A stretch of 64,000 nt of DNA from Amycolatopsis dendrobii (GTDB lineage Bacteria; Actinomycetota; Actinomycetes; Mycobacteriales; Pseudonocardiaceae): the NCBI RefSeq assembly GCF_014145675.1, contig NZ_JACGZW010000008.1, forward strand, positions 186,001 to 250,000, read 5' to 3'. A program made the position numbers and the translations under genes. Numbering within the stretch: the first letter of the stretch is position 1; each line of letters opens with the position of its first letter. This document shows, in pieces, positions 52,890 to 60,817 of the stretch. Under the pieces are notes generated by a model. It saw nothing but the letters and a program-made list of their open reading frames with translations. It was not told the DNA's origin and did not search any database.

Positions 52890-53660
52890 TCAGGCGTTCG
52901 GGGTGTGCTGGAGGAACGCGGGCCATTCGCCGCCTCCGTCCACATTGAGCACCGCTCCGCTGACATGGCTCGCGAGCGGCGACGCGAGCAGCAAACAGGC
53001 TTGGCCGACCTCGGCCGGCGACGCGAACTGCCCGCGCGGGATCGTCCGGGCGACCGCGTCGCGCTGCGCCGGATCGCCGTAGTGGTCCTCGGAACCCGGC
53101 GTCTCGACCAAACCGCAACTGACCGCGTTGACCCGCACCCGCGGCGCCCATTCCACGGCCAAACTGGTGGTGAGGCTTTCCAGCGCCGCCTTCGCCGCGC
53201 CGTACACCGCGGTGCCGGGGCTGGGCCGCCGCGCCGAGATCGACGTGACGTTCACCGCCGACGCTCCCGGCGTCTCGCGCAGGATCGGATGCGCCGCGTG
53301 GAGCACGTACGCGGCGGCCAGGAAGTTGAGATCGTTGATCTTGCGATGAAACCGCGGCGACGCCTCGGCGAACTGCGCGAACGGCGCGCCGCCCGCGTTG
53401 TTGACCACGACGTCGAGCCGCCCGTGCCGCTCGCCGATCTCGTCCAGCCATTGCCGGACCTGATCCGCCTCCCGCACGTCGACCCGCGAGAACCGAGGTG
53501 CGCGTCCGCCGACCTCGCGCAGCTTCCCGGGTTCCGTGCGCCCGCAGATCTCGACCTCGGCGCCCGCTTCGAGGAACGTCGCCACGATGCCGTCGCCGAC
53601 TCCGCGCGCTCCGCCGGTGACGAGGACGACGCGATCGGTCAGGTCGAAGCTGACAGGCAT
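52890..53660 (-). CDS. Short-chain dehydrogenase, Rv3549c-like
   Basis: A 256-residue SDR: LVTGGARGVGDGIVATFLEA, NNAGGAPFAQFAEA, AVNVTSISARR (Ser), VYGAAK (Tyr, Lys), LNVDGGGEWPAFL. Similar in length and signature to Rv3549c of the mycobacterial KstR2 regulon. Likely oxidises a hydroxyacyl-CoA of the C/D-ring pathway. AAGGAGCAGC lies upstream of ATG at 53660. It is divergent from the SDR at 53730 across a KstR2 box and followed by the thiolase. Confidence 0.8.
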   Translation of the reverse strand: MPVSFDLTDRVVLVTGGARGVGDGIVATFLEAGAEVEICGRTEPGKLREVGGRAPRFSRVDVREADQVRQWLDEIGERHGRLDVVVNNAGGAPFAQFAEASPRFHRKINDLNFLAAAYVLHAAHPILRETPGASAVNVTSISARRPSPGTAVYGAAKAALESLTTSLAVEWAPRVRVNAVSCGLVETPGSEDHYGDPAQRDAVARTIPRGQFASPAEVGQACLLLASPLASHVSGAVLNVDGGGEWPAFLQHTPNA

Positions 53661-53692
53661 GCTGCTCCTTCTCGCCGGGAGCGCTCAGCCTA

Positions 53693-53708
53693 CCAAACAA
53701 ATGCTAGG
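53693..53708. promoter_or_regulatory. KstR2 box between two divergent SDR genes
   Basis: CCAAACAAATGCTAGG is a palindrome of the CCAARCANNYGYTWGG form. TAGGTT (53705-53710) is the plus-strand -10 candidate, in the same relation to the box as at echA20. Confidence 0.7.
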
Positions 53709-53729
53709 TTGAGGACGAGGAGGTTTTCC

Positions 53730-54554
53730 ATGCCACAGGAAGCAATCCGGCGAGTCAGCGTCGTCACCGGCGGGGCACTGGGGATCGGCGGGGCGACCAG
53801 CCGCCGCCTCGCCGCGCGCGGGGACCTGGTTGTGCTGAACGACATCGACGCCGCTGCCGCCGCCGTCGCGCGCGCCGAGATCGAGGCGGCCGGTGGCGTG
53901 TGCGAAACGGTCGTCGGCGACATCGTGACCGACGAAGTGGTCGAAGCTGTCACCGCTGCTGCCCTGCGCTTGGGCGACGGGCGGATCGACGTCCTGGTCA
54001 ACAATGTCGGCGATTTCCGCCCTGCTTCCCGGGATTTCCTGCACAGCACACCGGAACAATGGGCGCGGTTGCATGAACTGAACCTGCTGCACGTCTTCAA
54101 GCTCACCCACCAGGTGCTGCCGCGCATGATCTCGCAGGGCTCAGGCGTGATCGTGAACAATTCGACCGTGGAAGCGTTTCGCGGCATCCCCGGGCACGCG
54201 GTGTATTCCGCTTACAACGCCGGGGTTTCCGCTTTCACGAAGAGCCTGGCCGTCGAGGTGGGACGGCATGGCGTCCGGGTGAACGCGATCGCGCCGGATC
54301 TCGCGGACAGCGAGCAGACTCCCGCCGCGGCGATGCTGCGCGACAACGACCCCGCGGCGATCGAAACGTGGGTGCCGCTGGGCCGGTTCGGGCACGTGGA
54401 CGAATACGCGAAAGTGATCGAATTCCTGACCACGGACGCGGCGTCTTACGTCACCGGCCACACGATCCCGGTGGACGGCGGGACGCTCGCGGCCTCGGGG
54501 TGGTACTTGCGGACCAACCGGAAGGGGTTCACGAACTTTCCGCGGGAGACGTAA
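53730..54554 (+). CDS. SDR-family protein with Lys-to-Asn change in the active site
   Basis: A 274-residue SDR (VVTGGALGIGGATSRRLAAR; NNVGDFRPASRDFL; IVNNSTVEAF with Ser). The catalytic YxxxK is YSAYN: Lys is replaced by Asn, while the later TKSLAVEVGRHG region is normal. It still has the glycine-rich cofactor loop and PVDGGTLAASGW. Either activity is impaired or another residue supplies the proton. GGAGG precedes ATG at 53730, and a KstR2 box is directly upstream, so it belongs to the steroid regulon. The stop runs into a perfect hairpin. Confidence 0.8.
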   Translation: MPQEAIRRVSVVTGGALGIGGATSRRLAARGDLVVLNDIDAAAAAVARAEIEAAGGVCETVVGDIVTDEVVEAVTAAALRLGDGRIDVLVNNVGDFRPASRDFLHSTPEQWARLHELNLLHVFKLTHQVLPRMISQGSGVIVNNSTVEAFRGIPGHAVYSAYNAGVSAFTKSLAVEVGRHGVRVNAIAPDLADSEQTPAAAMLRDNDPAAIETWVPLGRFGHVDEYAKVIEFLTTDAASYVTGHTIPVDGGTLAASGWYLRTNRKGFTNFPRET

Positions 54555-54606
54555 GGGGTCGTGAGTGTTCATGCCGGTTCTCACCGGCATGAACACTCAC
54601 GACCCC
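54555..54606. terminator. Perfect 24-bp stem-loop between convergent genes
   Basis: 54555-54578 and 54583-54606 are exact reverse complements (24 bp, loop TCTC). The stem starts right after the SDR stop and contains the stop codon of the convergent tetR gene, so it can terminate both. Best example of the TCGTGAGTG hairpin family. Confidence 0.85.
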
Positions 54607-55187
54607 GGTGCGACGGCCCGCTGAACGCTGTCGCGGAGCAGGTTCCGGCGTTGCTCGTGCAGTTCCGGAGGCTCCTGGTCGCTGGCGGCATAGACGTTGC
54701 TGACCGGCGACCACGCCATCGACATCGCGATCACCATGGCCATCAGGTCGAACGGGTCGCCGTCCCGGACGAGGCCCGCGGTTTGCGCGTCGGCGATGGC
54801 ACGCAGTTTGGCGTCGTCGAGGCGGTCGCTGTCGTCGACGAGGTGCCCGGCCGGACGGCGTTCCAGGCGTTCCCAGGTGGCCAGCCGGATGAGGTCGGGC
54901 CGGCGGAGGTACTCGTCGTAGAGGCGGACGGCCCAGTCGGCGAGGTCGGTGGCGTCGATCGGCACGACGGTCATGATCCGCTCCAGGGAAGCGGAGAAAA
55001 CCGCGTCGAACAGCCCTTCCTTGTTGCCGAAGTAGCCGTAGAGCTGCGCCTTGTTGGTGCGGGCCGCGGCCACGATGCGCTCGACTCGCGCCCCGGCGAT
55101 CCCGTGCTCGGCGAACTCCCGGGTCGCCGCGTCCAGGATGCGCTGCCTGGTGGCGGTGCCGCGCGAGGTCAGGGGCTTGTCGGCCAT
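54597..55187 (-). CDS. TetR-family regulator
   Basis: A 196-residue protein with HTH RVERIVAAARTNKAQLYGYF (near residues 30-50) and a TetR_C_17-like C-terminal domain. ATG at 55187 is preferred to the in-frame GTG at 55196; neither has a strong ribosome site. It is divergent from the alcohol dehydrogenase at 55285, and AACAGAC/GTCTGTT palindromes lie between them, so it should repress that gene and itself. The last codons lie in the hairpin at 54555. Confidence 0.85.
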   Translation of the reverse strand: MADKPLTSRGTATRQRILDAATREFAEHGIAGARVERIVAAARTNKAQLYGYFGNKEGLFDAVFSASLERIMTVVPIDATDLADWAVRLYDEYLRRPDLIRLATWERLERRPAGHLVDDSDRLDDAKLRAIADAQTAGLVRDGDPFDLMAMVIAMSMAWSPVSNVYAASDQEPPELHEQRRNLLRDSVQRAVAPGS

Positions 55188-55202
55188 GCCGGGCACGATA
55201 AC

Positions 55203-55273
55203 AACAGACCAGTCTGTTTGCCGAATCGGCGGGCGGCGGCTAGCGTGGCAATAGACCGAACAGTCTGTTTGCT
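55203..55273. promoter_or_regulatory. Operators and promoter between tetR and alcohol dehydrogenase
   Basis: AACAGACCAGTCTGTT (55203-55218) is a dyad with 7-bp arms; a related AACAGTCTGTT lies at 55259-55269. TTGCCG (55218-55223), 17 nt and TAGCGT (55241-55246) form the dehydrogenase promoter between them, so binding at both sites would block it. Confidence 0.7.
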
Positions 55274-55284
55274 AAGGGGCGAAC

Positions 55285-56325
55285 ATGAGAAGCACTCCGG
55301 GCTGGCAAGCCGACGGCGCCGGGTTACGGCAGACCGTCCTGCGACGCCGGGAACTGCGGCCCGACGACGTCGCCGTTCGCGTGGACTACTGCGGCGTCTG
55401 CCATACCGATCTCCACGCCGTCCGCACTCACAGCGGCGAAGCGCCTTTGGTGCCCGGCCACGAGTTCACCGGCGTGGTGACCGATCTCGGGCGCGAGGCC
55501 ACCCGATTCGCCAGCGGCGACCCGGTCGCGGTCGGGAACATCGTCGATTCGTGCGGCGAATGCGCGATGTGCCGGGCAGGACAGGAAAACTTCTGTCACG
55601 AGTTCCCGACCTTGACCTACGGCGGCACCGACCGCCACGACGGAACCAGCACGCTCGGAGCGTTCTCCCGCGAGTACGTCGTCCGCGACGAGTTCGCCTA
55701 CCCGCTCCCCGCCGGACTCGACCCCGCGGCCGCCGCTCCCCTGCTGTGCGCGGGAATCACGGTCTGGGAACCGCTGCGCGCCCTCGGCGCCGGACCCGGC
55801 ACCCGGGTCGCCGTGGCCGGGCTCGGCGGCCTCGGGCACCTCGCCGTCAAACTCGCTGTCGCGCTCGGGGCCGACACCACGGTCGTCAGCCGATCGGCCG
55901 GGAAAGCCGACGACGCCCGGCGGCTCGGCGCCCACGACCTGATCGTCTCCGCGGACCAGCGCCAGATGGCCGCCGCCCGGGACCGGTTCGACGTCGTCAT
56001 CGACACCATCGCCGTCCCGCACGACGTCTCGCCGTATCTGGGCCTGGTCGCCCTCGACGGAACCCTGAGCCACGTCGGGCACCTCGGCGCGGTCACCGTG
56101 CAGGCCACCGATCTGCTGATCGGACGCAAGAAACTCAGCTCCGCGGGCAGCGGCGGCCGTCCCGCGACCGCCGCCATGCTGGAGTTCTGCGCCGAGCACG
56201 GGATCACCGCCGACATCGAACTTCTGCCGTCCGCCCGCGTCAACGAGGCTCTCGAACGCTTGGAGCGCAACGACGTCCGCTACCGCTTCGTGCTGGACCT
56301 GTCCGATCTGCCGGAGAACCGCTGA
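55285..56325 (+). CDS. Zinc-dependent NADP alcohol dehydrogenase (YahK/CAD type)
   Basis: A 346-residue medium-chain dehydrogenase. Catalytic zinc ligands are in DYCGVCHTDLHAV and GHEFTGVV; the structural zinc site is CGECAMCRAGQENFC (four Cys, near 92-106); the cofactor motif is AGLGGLGHLAVKLA. It reduces aldehydes to alcohols with NADPH in the cinnamyl-alcohol-dehydrogenase group. Control by the divergent TetR regulator is likely. Its stop lies 6 bp from the convergent OYE gene. Confidence 0.88.
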   Translation: MRSTPGWQADGAGLRQTVLRRRELRPDDVAVRVDYCGVCHTDLHAVRTHSGEAPLVPGHEFTGVVTDLGREATRFASGDPVAVGNIVDSCGECAMCRAGQENFCHEFPTLTYGGTDRHDGTSTLGAFSREYVVRDEFAYPLPAGLDPAAAAPLLCAGITVWEPLRALGAGPGTRVAVAGLGGLGHLAVKLAVALGADTTVVSRSAGKADDARRLGAHDLIVSADQRQMAAARDRFDVVIDTIAVPHDVSPYLGLVALDGTLSHVGHLGAVTVQATDLLIGRKKLSSAGSGGRPATAAMLEFCAEHGITADIELLPSARVNEALERLERNDVRYRFVLDLSDLPENR

Positions 56326-56331
56326 GCGCGG

Positions 56332-57564
56332 TCAGCCCACGTAGCCCGCGGGCTGTCCCCAGTCCGCACCCCGGGTCGTAGTCCGGTCCACCAGCACGCA
56401 CCGGGTTCCGGTGAAGTTCGTCGGCATGCACTTGTTGCAGTGGATGCACAACGACGGCGTCTCCGGCTCGGCCGCGATGCGGTTCACCAGATCCGGCTCG
56501 CGCAGCAACGCCCGGCCCATCGCGACGTACTGGAATCCTTCCCGCATCGCCAGATCCATCGACGCGCGGTCGGTGATCCCGCCGAGCAGCACCATCGGCA
56601 GCTTCACCGCGGCCCGGATCTGCCGGGCGTCCTCGAGGAGAAACGCGTCCCGGTAAGGATATTCTCGGATGAATTTCTTCCCCACCGCCTGCACGCCCAG
56701 TTTCAGCGGCTGCGGCATCACCGCCGCGAACTCGCGGACCGGCGCGTCCCCCTTGAAGAGGTACATCGGGTTGAGCAGCGACGAACCGGCGGTCATCTCG
56801 AGCGCGTCGCAAGTGCCGTCGGCTTCGAGCCACTGCGTCACCGGGATCGCCTCGTCGAGCCAAAAGCCGCCAGGCGCGCCGTCGTCCATGTTCATTTTCA
56901 CGATCACCGCGATCCGGTCGCCGACCGCGTCGCGCACCGCGCGCATCGTGTCGCGCGCGAGCCGGGCGCGGTTTTCCAGCGAACCGCCGTATTCGTCGGT
57001 GCGATGGTTGAGTTTCGGGCTCAGGAAGGAGCTGATCAGATAGTTGTGTCCTAAGTGGACCTCGATCGCGTCGAAGCCGCACTCGATGGCGCGCAGGGCC
57101 GCGTCGGCGTGGGCGCGTTTGACGCGTTCGATGCCGGCGTGGTCGATTTCCTGCGCGAAACTGAGCGTCGTCTTGTGGAAGTACCGGCTCGGCGCGAGCG
57201 CGGGCAGCCCGTTGCCCTTCGGATTCGCGACCGGCCCGCCGTGCCCGATCTGCGCCGAGATCGCCGCGCCCTCGGCGTGCACCGCGTCGGTGAGCACGCG
57301 CAGCCCGGGGAGGGATTCGTCGGCCCAGTAGATCTGATGCCGGTCGGTGCGGCCTTCCTTGGCCACCGCGCAGTAGGCGACCGTCGTCATCCCGACGCCG
57401 CCCTTCGCGTACCCGACGTGGAAATCGACCAGATCCCGGGTGACCCGGCCGTGATGGCTGAGGCCCTCGTAGGTCGCCGCCTTGACGACGCGATTGCGCA
57501 ACTGCACCGGCCCGAGCCTCGCGGGGGCAAGCGGATCGGGCGGGGTGGGGGTCGTGGAAGTCAC
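56332..57564 (-). CDS. Old-yellow-enzyme-family NADH:flavin oxidoreductase
   Basis: A 410-residue TIM-barrel FMN protein (LGPVQLRNRVVKAATYEGLS; EVHLGHNYLISSFLSP; HRTDEYGGSLENRARLARDT). Near the C-terminus CIHCNKC with a further Cys ten residues on recalls the Fe-S site of 2,4-dienoyl-CoA reductases, but the second flavin/NAD domain of those enzymes is missing. BaiCD/BaiH-type bile-acid reductases are distant relatives. GTG at 57564 has no ribosome site and lies at the predicted transcription start, so the mRNA is probably leaderless. Confidence 0.82.
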   Translation of the reverse strand: MTSTTPTPPDPLAPARLGPVQLRNRVVKAATYEGLSHHGRVTRDLVDFHVGYAKGGVGMTTVAYCAVAKEGRTDRHQIYWADESLPGLRVLTDAVHAEGAAISAQIGHGGPVANPKGNGLPALAPSRYFHKTTLSFAQEIDHAGIERVKRAHADAALRAIECGFDAIEVHLGHNYLISSFLSPKLNHRTDEYGGSLENRARLARDTMRAVRDAVGDRIAVIVKMNMDDGAPGGFWLDEAIPVTQWLEADGTCDALEMTAGSSLLNPMYLFKGDAPVREFAAVMPQPLKLGVQAVGKKFIREYPYRDAFLLEDARQIRAAVKLPMVLLGGITDRASMDLAMREGFQYVAMGRALLREPDLVNRIAAEPETPSLCIHCNKCMPTNFTGTRCVLVDRTTTRGADWGQPAGYVG

Positions 57565-57570
57565 GGTGTC

Positions 57571-57621
57571 ACGGTAGGAAAGGCAGGGGGTGGGCCGCTC
57601 TCGCGATCTCGGTGACCGGGA
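57571..57621 (-). promoter_or_regulatory. Promoter of the OYE gene with upstream element
   Basis: Minus strand: element TCCCGGTCACCGAGA (57621-57607), 7 nt, AGCGGC (57599-57594), 17-nt spacer, -10 TACCGT (57576-57571), then 6 nt to the GTG. Same geometry as the promoters at 23576, 33739 and 61628. Confidence 0.6.
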
Positions 57622-57717
57622 GGCCTGGGACCGGCGGCGAACCCGCGGATGCGGTAACGCTCCGGCCGGGCCCGGCGACTCCGGTGCATCTATCCGTGCG
57701 CCCGAGGAGAAACAGCC

Positions 57718-57993
57718 GTGGCCGATCCCGAGCCCCGCCCTCGCTATCACGCCGATGCGTTCACCGGTCCCCGAGCAGTCGCCGCGCGGCTCAAAGAAGC
57801 GTCAGAAACGGACGGGCCGACGGACTACGCGAACCGGATCAACCTCGAGATCCTCGGCCAGCTCGCGGCTATCCGGCGGCACGCGCTGATCCTGGCCACC
57901 ATAGTCGTGCTGTGGGCGATCCTGACTTTGATCGGGTTCATCGTGCTCATGGCCAATCTCCTCAGCAGCGGATCGTCCCTCTACCGCTACTAA
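57718..57993 (+). CDS. Small single-pass membrane protein, unknown function
   Basis: A 91-residue protein with a polar N-terminal 50 residues and one transmembrane helix (ALILATIVVLWAILTLIGFI, near residues 55-80). GAGGAGA 7 nt before the GTG supports translation. I do not recognise the family. It is divergent from the OYE gene and convergent with the amidase gene, whose stop is 8 bp away. Confidence 0.65.
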   Translation: MADPEPRPRYHADAFTGPRAVAARLKEASETDGPTDYANRINLEILGQLAAIRRHALILATIVVLWAILTLIGFIVLMANLLSSGSSLYRY

Positions 57994-58000
57994 GGAACCG

Positions 58001-59392
58001 TCACATTCCCTGCCCTGCCCAAGGAGCCGCCTCCTCCAGCTGCGCCGCCAGCGACAACAGCAGCCCCTCCTGCCCAAGATCCGCCGCGAACTGCACCCCC
58101 AGCGGCAGCCCGTCGTCGTCCCGGCCCAGCGGGAGCGAGATCGCAGGCATCCCGGTCACGTTGAAAACGCTGGTCCACGCCGAATACGCGCCCGCGTGCT
58201 CGTAGATCGACGCCGGATCGGTCGTGTCCAGCAGGCCCAGCGGCGGGGCCGGGAGCGGCAAGGTCGGCGTGAGCAGCACGTCATACGAGGTGAAGACCTG
58301 CCCGACTTCCCAGCCGATCTCCTGTGCCCGGCGCAGTGCGCGGTGGAGCTGGTTCGCGGTCAAGCCGCGGTAGTGGTCGAGCAGCAGCGCGGTGAACGGC
58401 TCGACGTCGCCCGGCTCGAGTTCGCGGCCCAGTGCGGCCAGCCGGTCTTCGACGATCACCACCAGGTCCGCGCCCATCAGCACTCCGCCGGTCGTGCGGA
58501 CGTCCGGGACATCGAACGGGGCCACGGTTTCCTCGACGCGGTGGCCGAGTTCCTCGCACAGTTTCGCGGCCTGCTGCACGGCAGCCACGCAAGCGGGATG
58601 CGGGTCGACGCCGGTCCGGGCCTCCGTGGCCACGCCGATGCGGAGGCGGCCGGGGGCGCGGCGGGTCGCGTCCAGGAAGGTGCCGGACGGGGTCGGGGCG
58701 GCGAAGGCTTCGCCCGGGAGCGGTCCGGCGATCGCGTCCAGCAGGGCTGCGCTGTCACGGACCGTCGTGGTGACCGCGTGGGCGACCGAGACCGGCGCGG
58801 CGAGGGTGCCGGAGTCTGGGGCGCCGGTGGTGCGGCCGCGGCTCGGTTTCAGGCCGACCAGGCCGCACATCGCCGACGGGATGCGGATCGAGCCGCCGCC
58901 GTCGGTCGCGTGGGCGGCGGGGACCAGGCCCGCGGCGACGGCGGCTGCCGAACCGCCGCTGGAGCCGCCGGGTGAGCGGGACCGGTCGTGCGGGTTGCGG
59001 GTCGGGCCGTGCAGTTGCGGTTCGGTGCTCGCGTTGAGGCCGAATTCGGGAGTGTTGGTGGTGCCCAGGATGACCAGGCCGGCGCGTTTGTAGCGGCGGA
59101 TCAGTTCGCTGTCCACAGTGGATACAGCAGAGGCGAACAAGCGACTGCCCTGGGTGGCGGGGAGTCCGGCGACCTCGGTGCCGAGATCTTTGACCAGGAA
59201 CGGGACTCCGGTGAGCGGGCCGTCCGGCAGTCCGGCGTCGATTTCGGCCAGGGCGGCTTCGAAACGGCGGCCGACGACGGCGTTGAGCCGCGGATTCGCC
59301 TGCTCGATGCGGGTGATCGCGGCTTCGGCGGCCTCTCGGGCGGACAGGTCGCCGCGGCGGATGGCGGCGGCGGTATCGAGGACAGAAAGCAC
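58001..59392 (-). CDS. Amidase-signature family hydrolase
   Basis: A 463-residue amidase with the complete Ser-cisSer-Lys triad: Lys68 (GVPFLVKDLG), Ser144 (SPGGSSGGSAA) and Ser168 (DGGGSIRIPS). It hydrolyses carboxamides in the cytoplasm. Last gene of an operon with two SDRs and a thioesterase next to a KstD-like gene, so cleavage of an amide-linked steroid (a bile-acid conjugate would fit) is possible but unproven. GTG at 59392 follows GAGGAGA. Confidence 0.85.
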   Translation of the reverse strand: MLSVLDTAAAIRRGDLSAREAAEAAITRIEQANPRLNAVVGRRFEAALAEIDAGLPDGPLTGVPFLVKDLGTEVAGLPATQGSRLFASAVSTVDSELIRRYKRAGLVILGTTNTPEFGLNASTEPQLHGPTRNPHDRSRSPGGSSGGSAAAVAAGLVPAAHATDGGGSIRIPSAMCGLVGLKPSRGRTTGAPDSGTLAAPVSVAHAVTTTVRDSAALLDAIAGPLPGEAFAAPTPSGTFLDATRRAPGRLRIGVATEARTGVDPHPACVAAVQQAAKLCEELGHRVEETVAPFDVPDVRTTGGVLMGADLVVIVEDRLAALGRELEPGDVEPFTALLLDHYRGLTANQLHRALRRAQEIGWEVGQVFTSYDVLLTPTLPLPAPPLGLLDTTDPASIYEHAGAYSAWTSVFNVTGMPAISLPLGRDDDGLPLGVQFAADLGQEGLLLSLAAQLEEAAPWAGQGM

Positions 59393-59414
59393 AGCGAGGT
59401 CTCCTCAGAAAAGC

Positions 59415-60176
59415 TCAGCCGAAGAAGGCTTGGCCGCCGTCGAGCGGCACGGTGGCTCCGGTCAGGTAGCGCAGATCGGAGCCGACCAGCGCGACGACGG
59501 CGCGGCCGATGTCCTCCTCGCATTCCCCGATCCGGCCCATCGGAATGGTCGCGACGAATTCGGCGGCCTCTTCCGGATTGTGTTCGGTCCACCATTTCAA
59601 CCCGGGCGACAACGCGTGCGGCGCGATCGCGTTGACCCGGATCCCGTCGCGCGCCCACTCCACGGCAGCAGTGCGCGACAGCGAGCGCAAGGCTTGTTTC
59701 GCTGCGGCGTAAGCACCGTAGGTGGTGGGATCCCAGCGCACCATCGCTGAGGTGACCAGGTTGACGATCGAACCGTCGCCGGTCGCCTTCAAATGCGGGT
59801 GGGCGGCTTTCATGAAGGCGAAAGCCGCGAACGGGCCGGTCTCGAAACCGCGCGCGAAATCCTTGTCGCTCATTTCCAGCAACGGACCGAAGGCACCGGA
59901 GTATGCGTTGTTGACCAGGATGTCCAGTCGGCCGAACCGCGAACCGACCTCGTCGACGACGCCGGGAATCGACGCGGTATCCGCGACATCGCACTCGAAC
60001 GGTTCCGCGGAAGCTCCCCGCTCGCGCAGGAGGCGGCAGGTCTCGTCCAGTTTGCCGCGCGTACGCCCGAGGACGGCGACCGACGCCCCCTCCCCCGCCA
60101 GCGCCAGCGCGATTCCTTGCCCGACGCCTTGTCCGGCGCCGGTCACCAGGGCCACCCGGCCCGCGAGCGTGTTCAT
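59415..60176 (-). CDS. Short-chain dehydrogenase of the A-ring operon
   Basis: A 253-residue SDR: LVTGAGQGVGQGIALALAGE, NNAYSGAFGPLLEM, IVNLVTSAMVRW (Ser), AYAAAK (Tyr, Lys) and TVPLDGGQAFFG. GAAGGAGG lies upstream of ATG at 60176, which overlaps the thioesterase stop by 4 nt. A steroid hydroxy group is the likely substrate from context. Confidence 0.82.
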   Translation of the reverse strand: MNTLAGRVALVTGAGQGVGQGIALALAGEGASVAVLGRTRGKLDETCRLLRERGASAEPFECDVADTASIPGVVDEVGSRFGRLDILVNNAYSGAFGPLLEMSDKDFARGFETGPFAAFAFMKAAHPHLKATGDGSIVNLVTSAMVRWDPTTYGAYAAAKQALRSLSRTAAVEWARDGIRVNAIAPHALSPGLKWWTEHNPEEAAEFVATIPMGRIGECEEDIGRAVVALVGSDLRYLTGATVPLDGGQAFFG

Positions 60177-60817
60177 CGGCCTCCTTCGTCCGGGGCAACC
60201 GGTCGTGCGACGTGTTTCGCCACGAAAATGCCGTCCGCGGAAACGCAGACCTGGCCGTCGGCGAGAATCTCGCCGGTCGTGTGGATCCGCCGGCCCTCGC
60301 TGGATTGCTGCCGCGCACGCACGGTCAGCTCCTCGAACAACGGGGTCGTCCGGTGGTAGCGGACGCTGAGGGTGCCGGTCATCCCGTCCGGTCCCGGCCC
60401 CCAACTGTTGGCGACGCCGAGCGCGTGATCCAGCAGCAGCGCGGAAATCCCGCCGTGCACGCAGCCGGGCGGGCCCTGATACGGCAAGCCGAGCGTCACC
60501 GTGCCGGTCACCGATCCGTCCGGCAGGCCGTGCAGGCGCAGCGGCGGCGCGAGCGCGTTTTCCGGGCCGGTGACAGGATCGTGCCGAGGCCGCCCGGCCC
60601 ACATTCCGACGAACCGCTCCTGGCGCTCCGGCGCGTGTTCTTCCAGCTGGGCGGCGATCCGGTTGAGGTCGCGGGCGATGTCGGACATCGGTGCGGCGCT
60701 GCCCGCACCAGCGTGCAGGAGCGCGTTGACGACCCGGCGCGCGGCCGCGGCGGCAGCGTCGATGCCGTCGTCATTCGGGACCGGTGACAAGGGAACGTTT
60801 TCGGCGTAAGTCGTCAT
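60173..60817 (-). CDS. PaaI-like acyl-CoA thioesterase
   Basis: A 214-residue hot-dog protein. The first 70 residues are helical; the rest holds the PaaI/4HBT motif QGPPGCVHGGISALLLDHAL (His-Gly-Gly core), as in mycobacterial acyl-CoA thioesterases. It would release free acids from CoA esters, possibly stalled steroid acyl-CoAs. The start overlaps the upstream SDR stop by 1 nt (TGATG). Confidence 0.83.
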   Translation of the reverse strand: MTTYAENVPLSPVPNDDGIDAAAAAARRVVNALLHAGAGSAAPMSDIARDLNRIAAQLEEHAPERQERFVGMWAGRPRHDPVTGPENALAPPLRLHGLPDGSVTGTVTLGLPYQGPPGCVHGGISALLLDHALGVANSWGPGPDGMTGTLSVRYHRTTPLFEELTVRARQQSSEGRRIHTTGEILADGQVCVSADGIFVAKHVARPVAPDEGGR

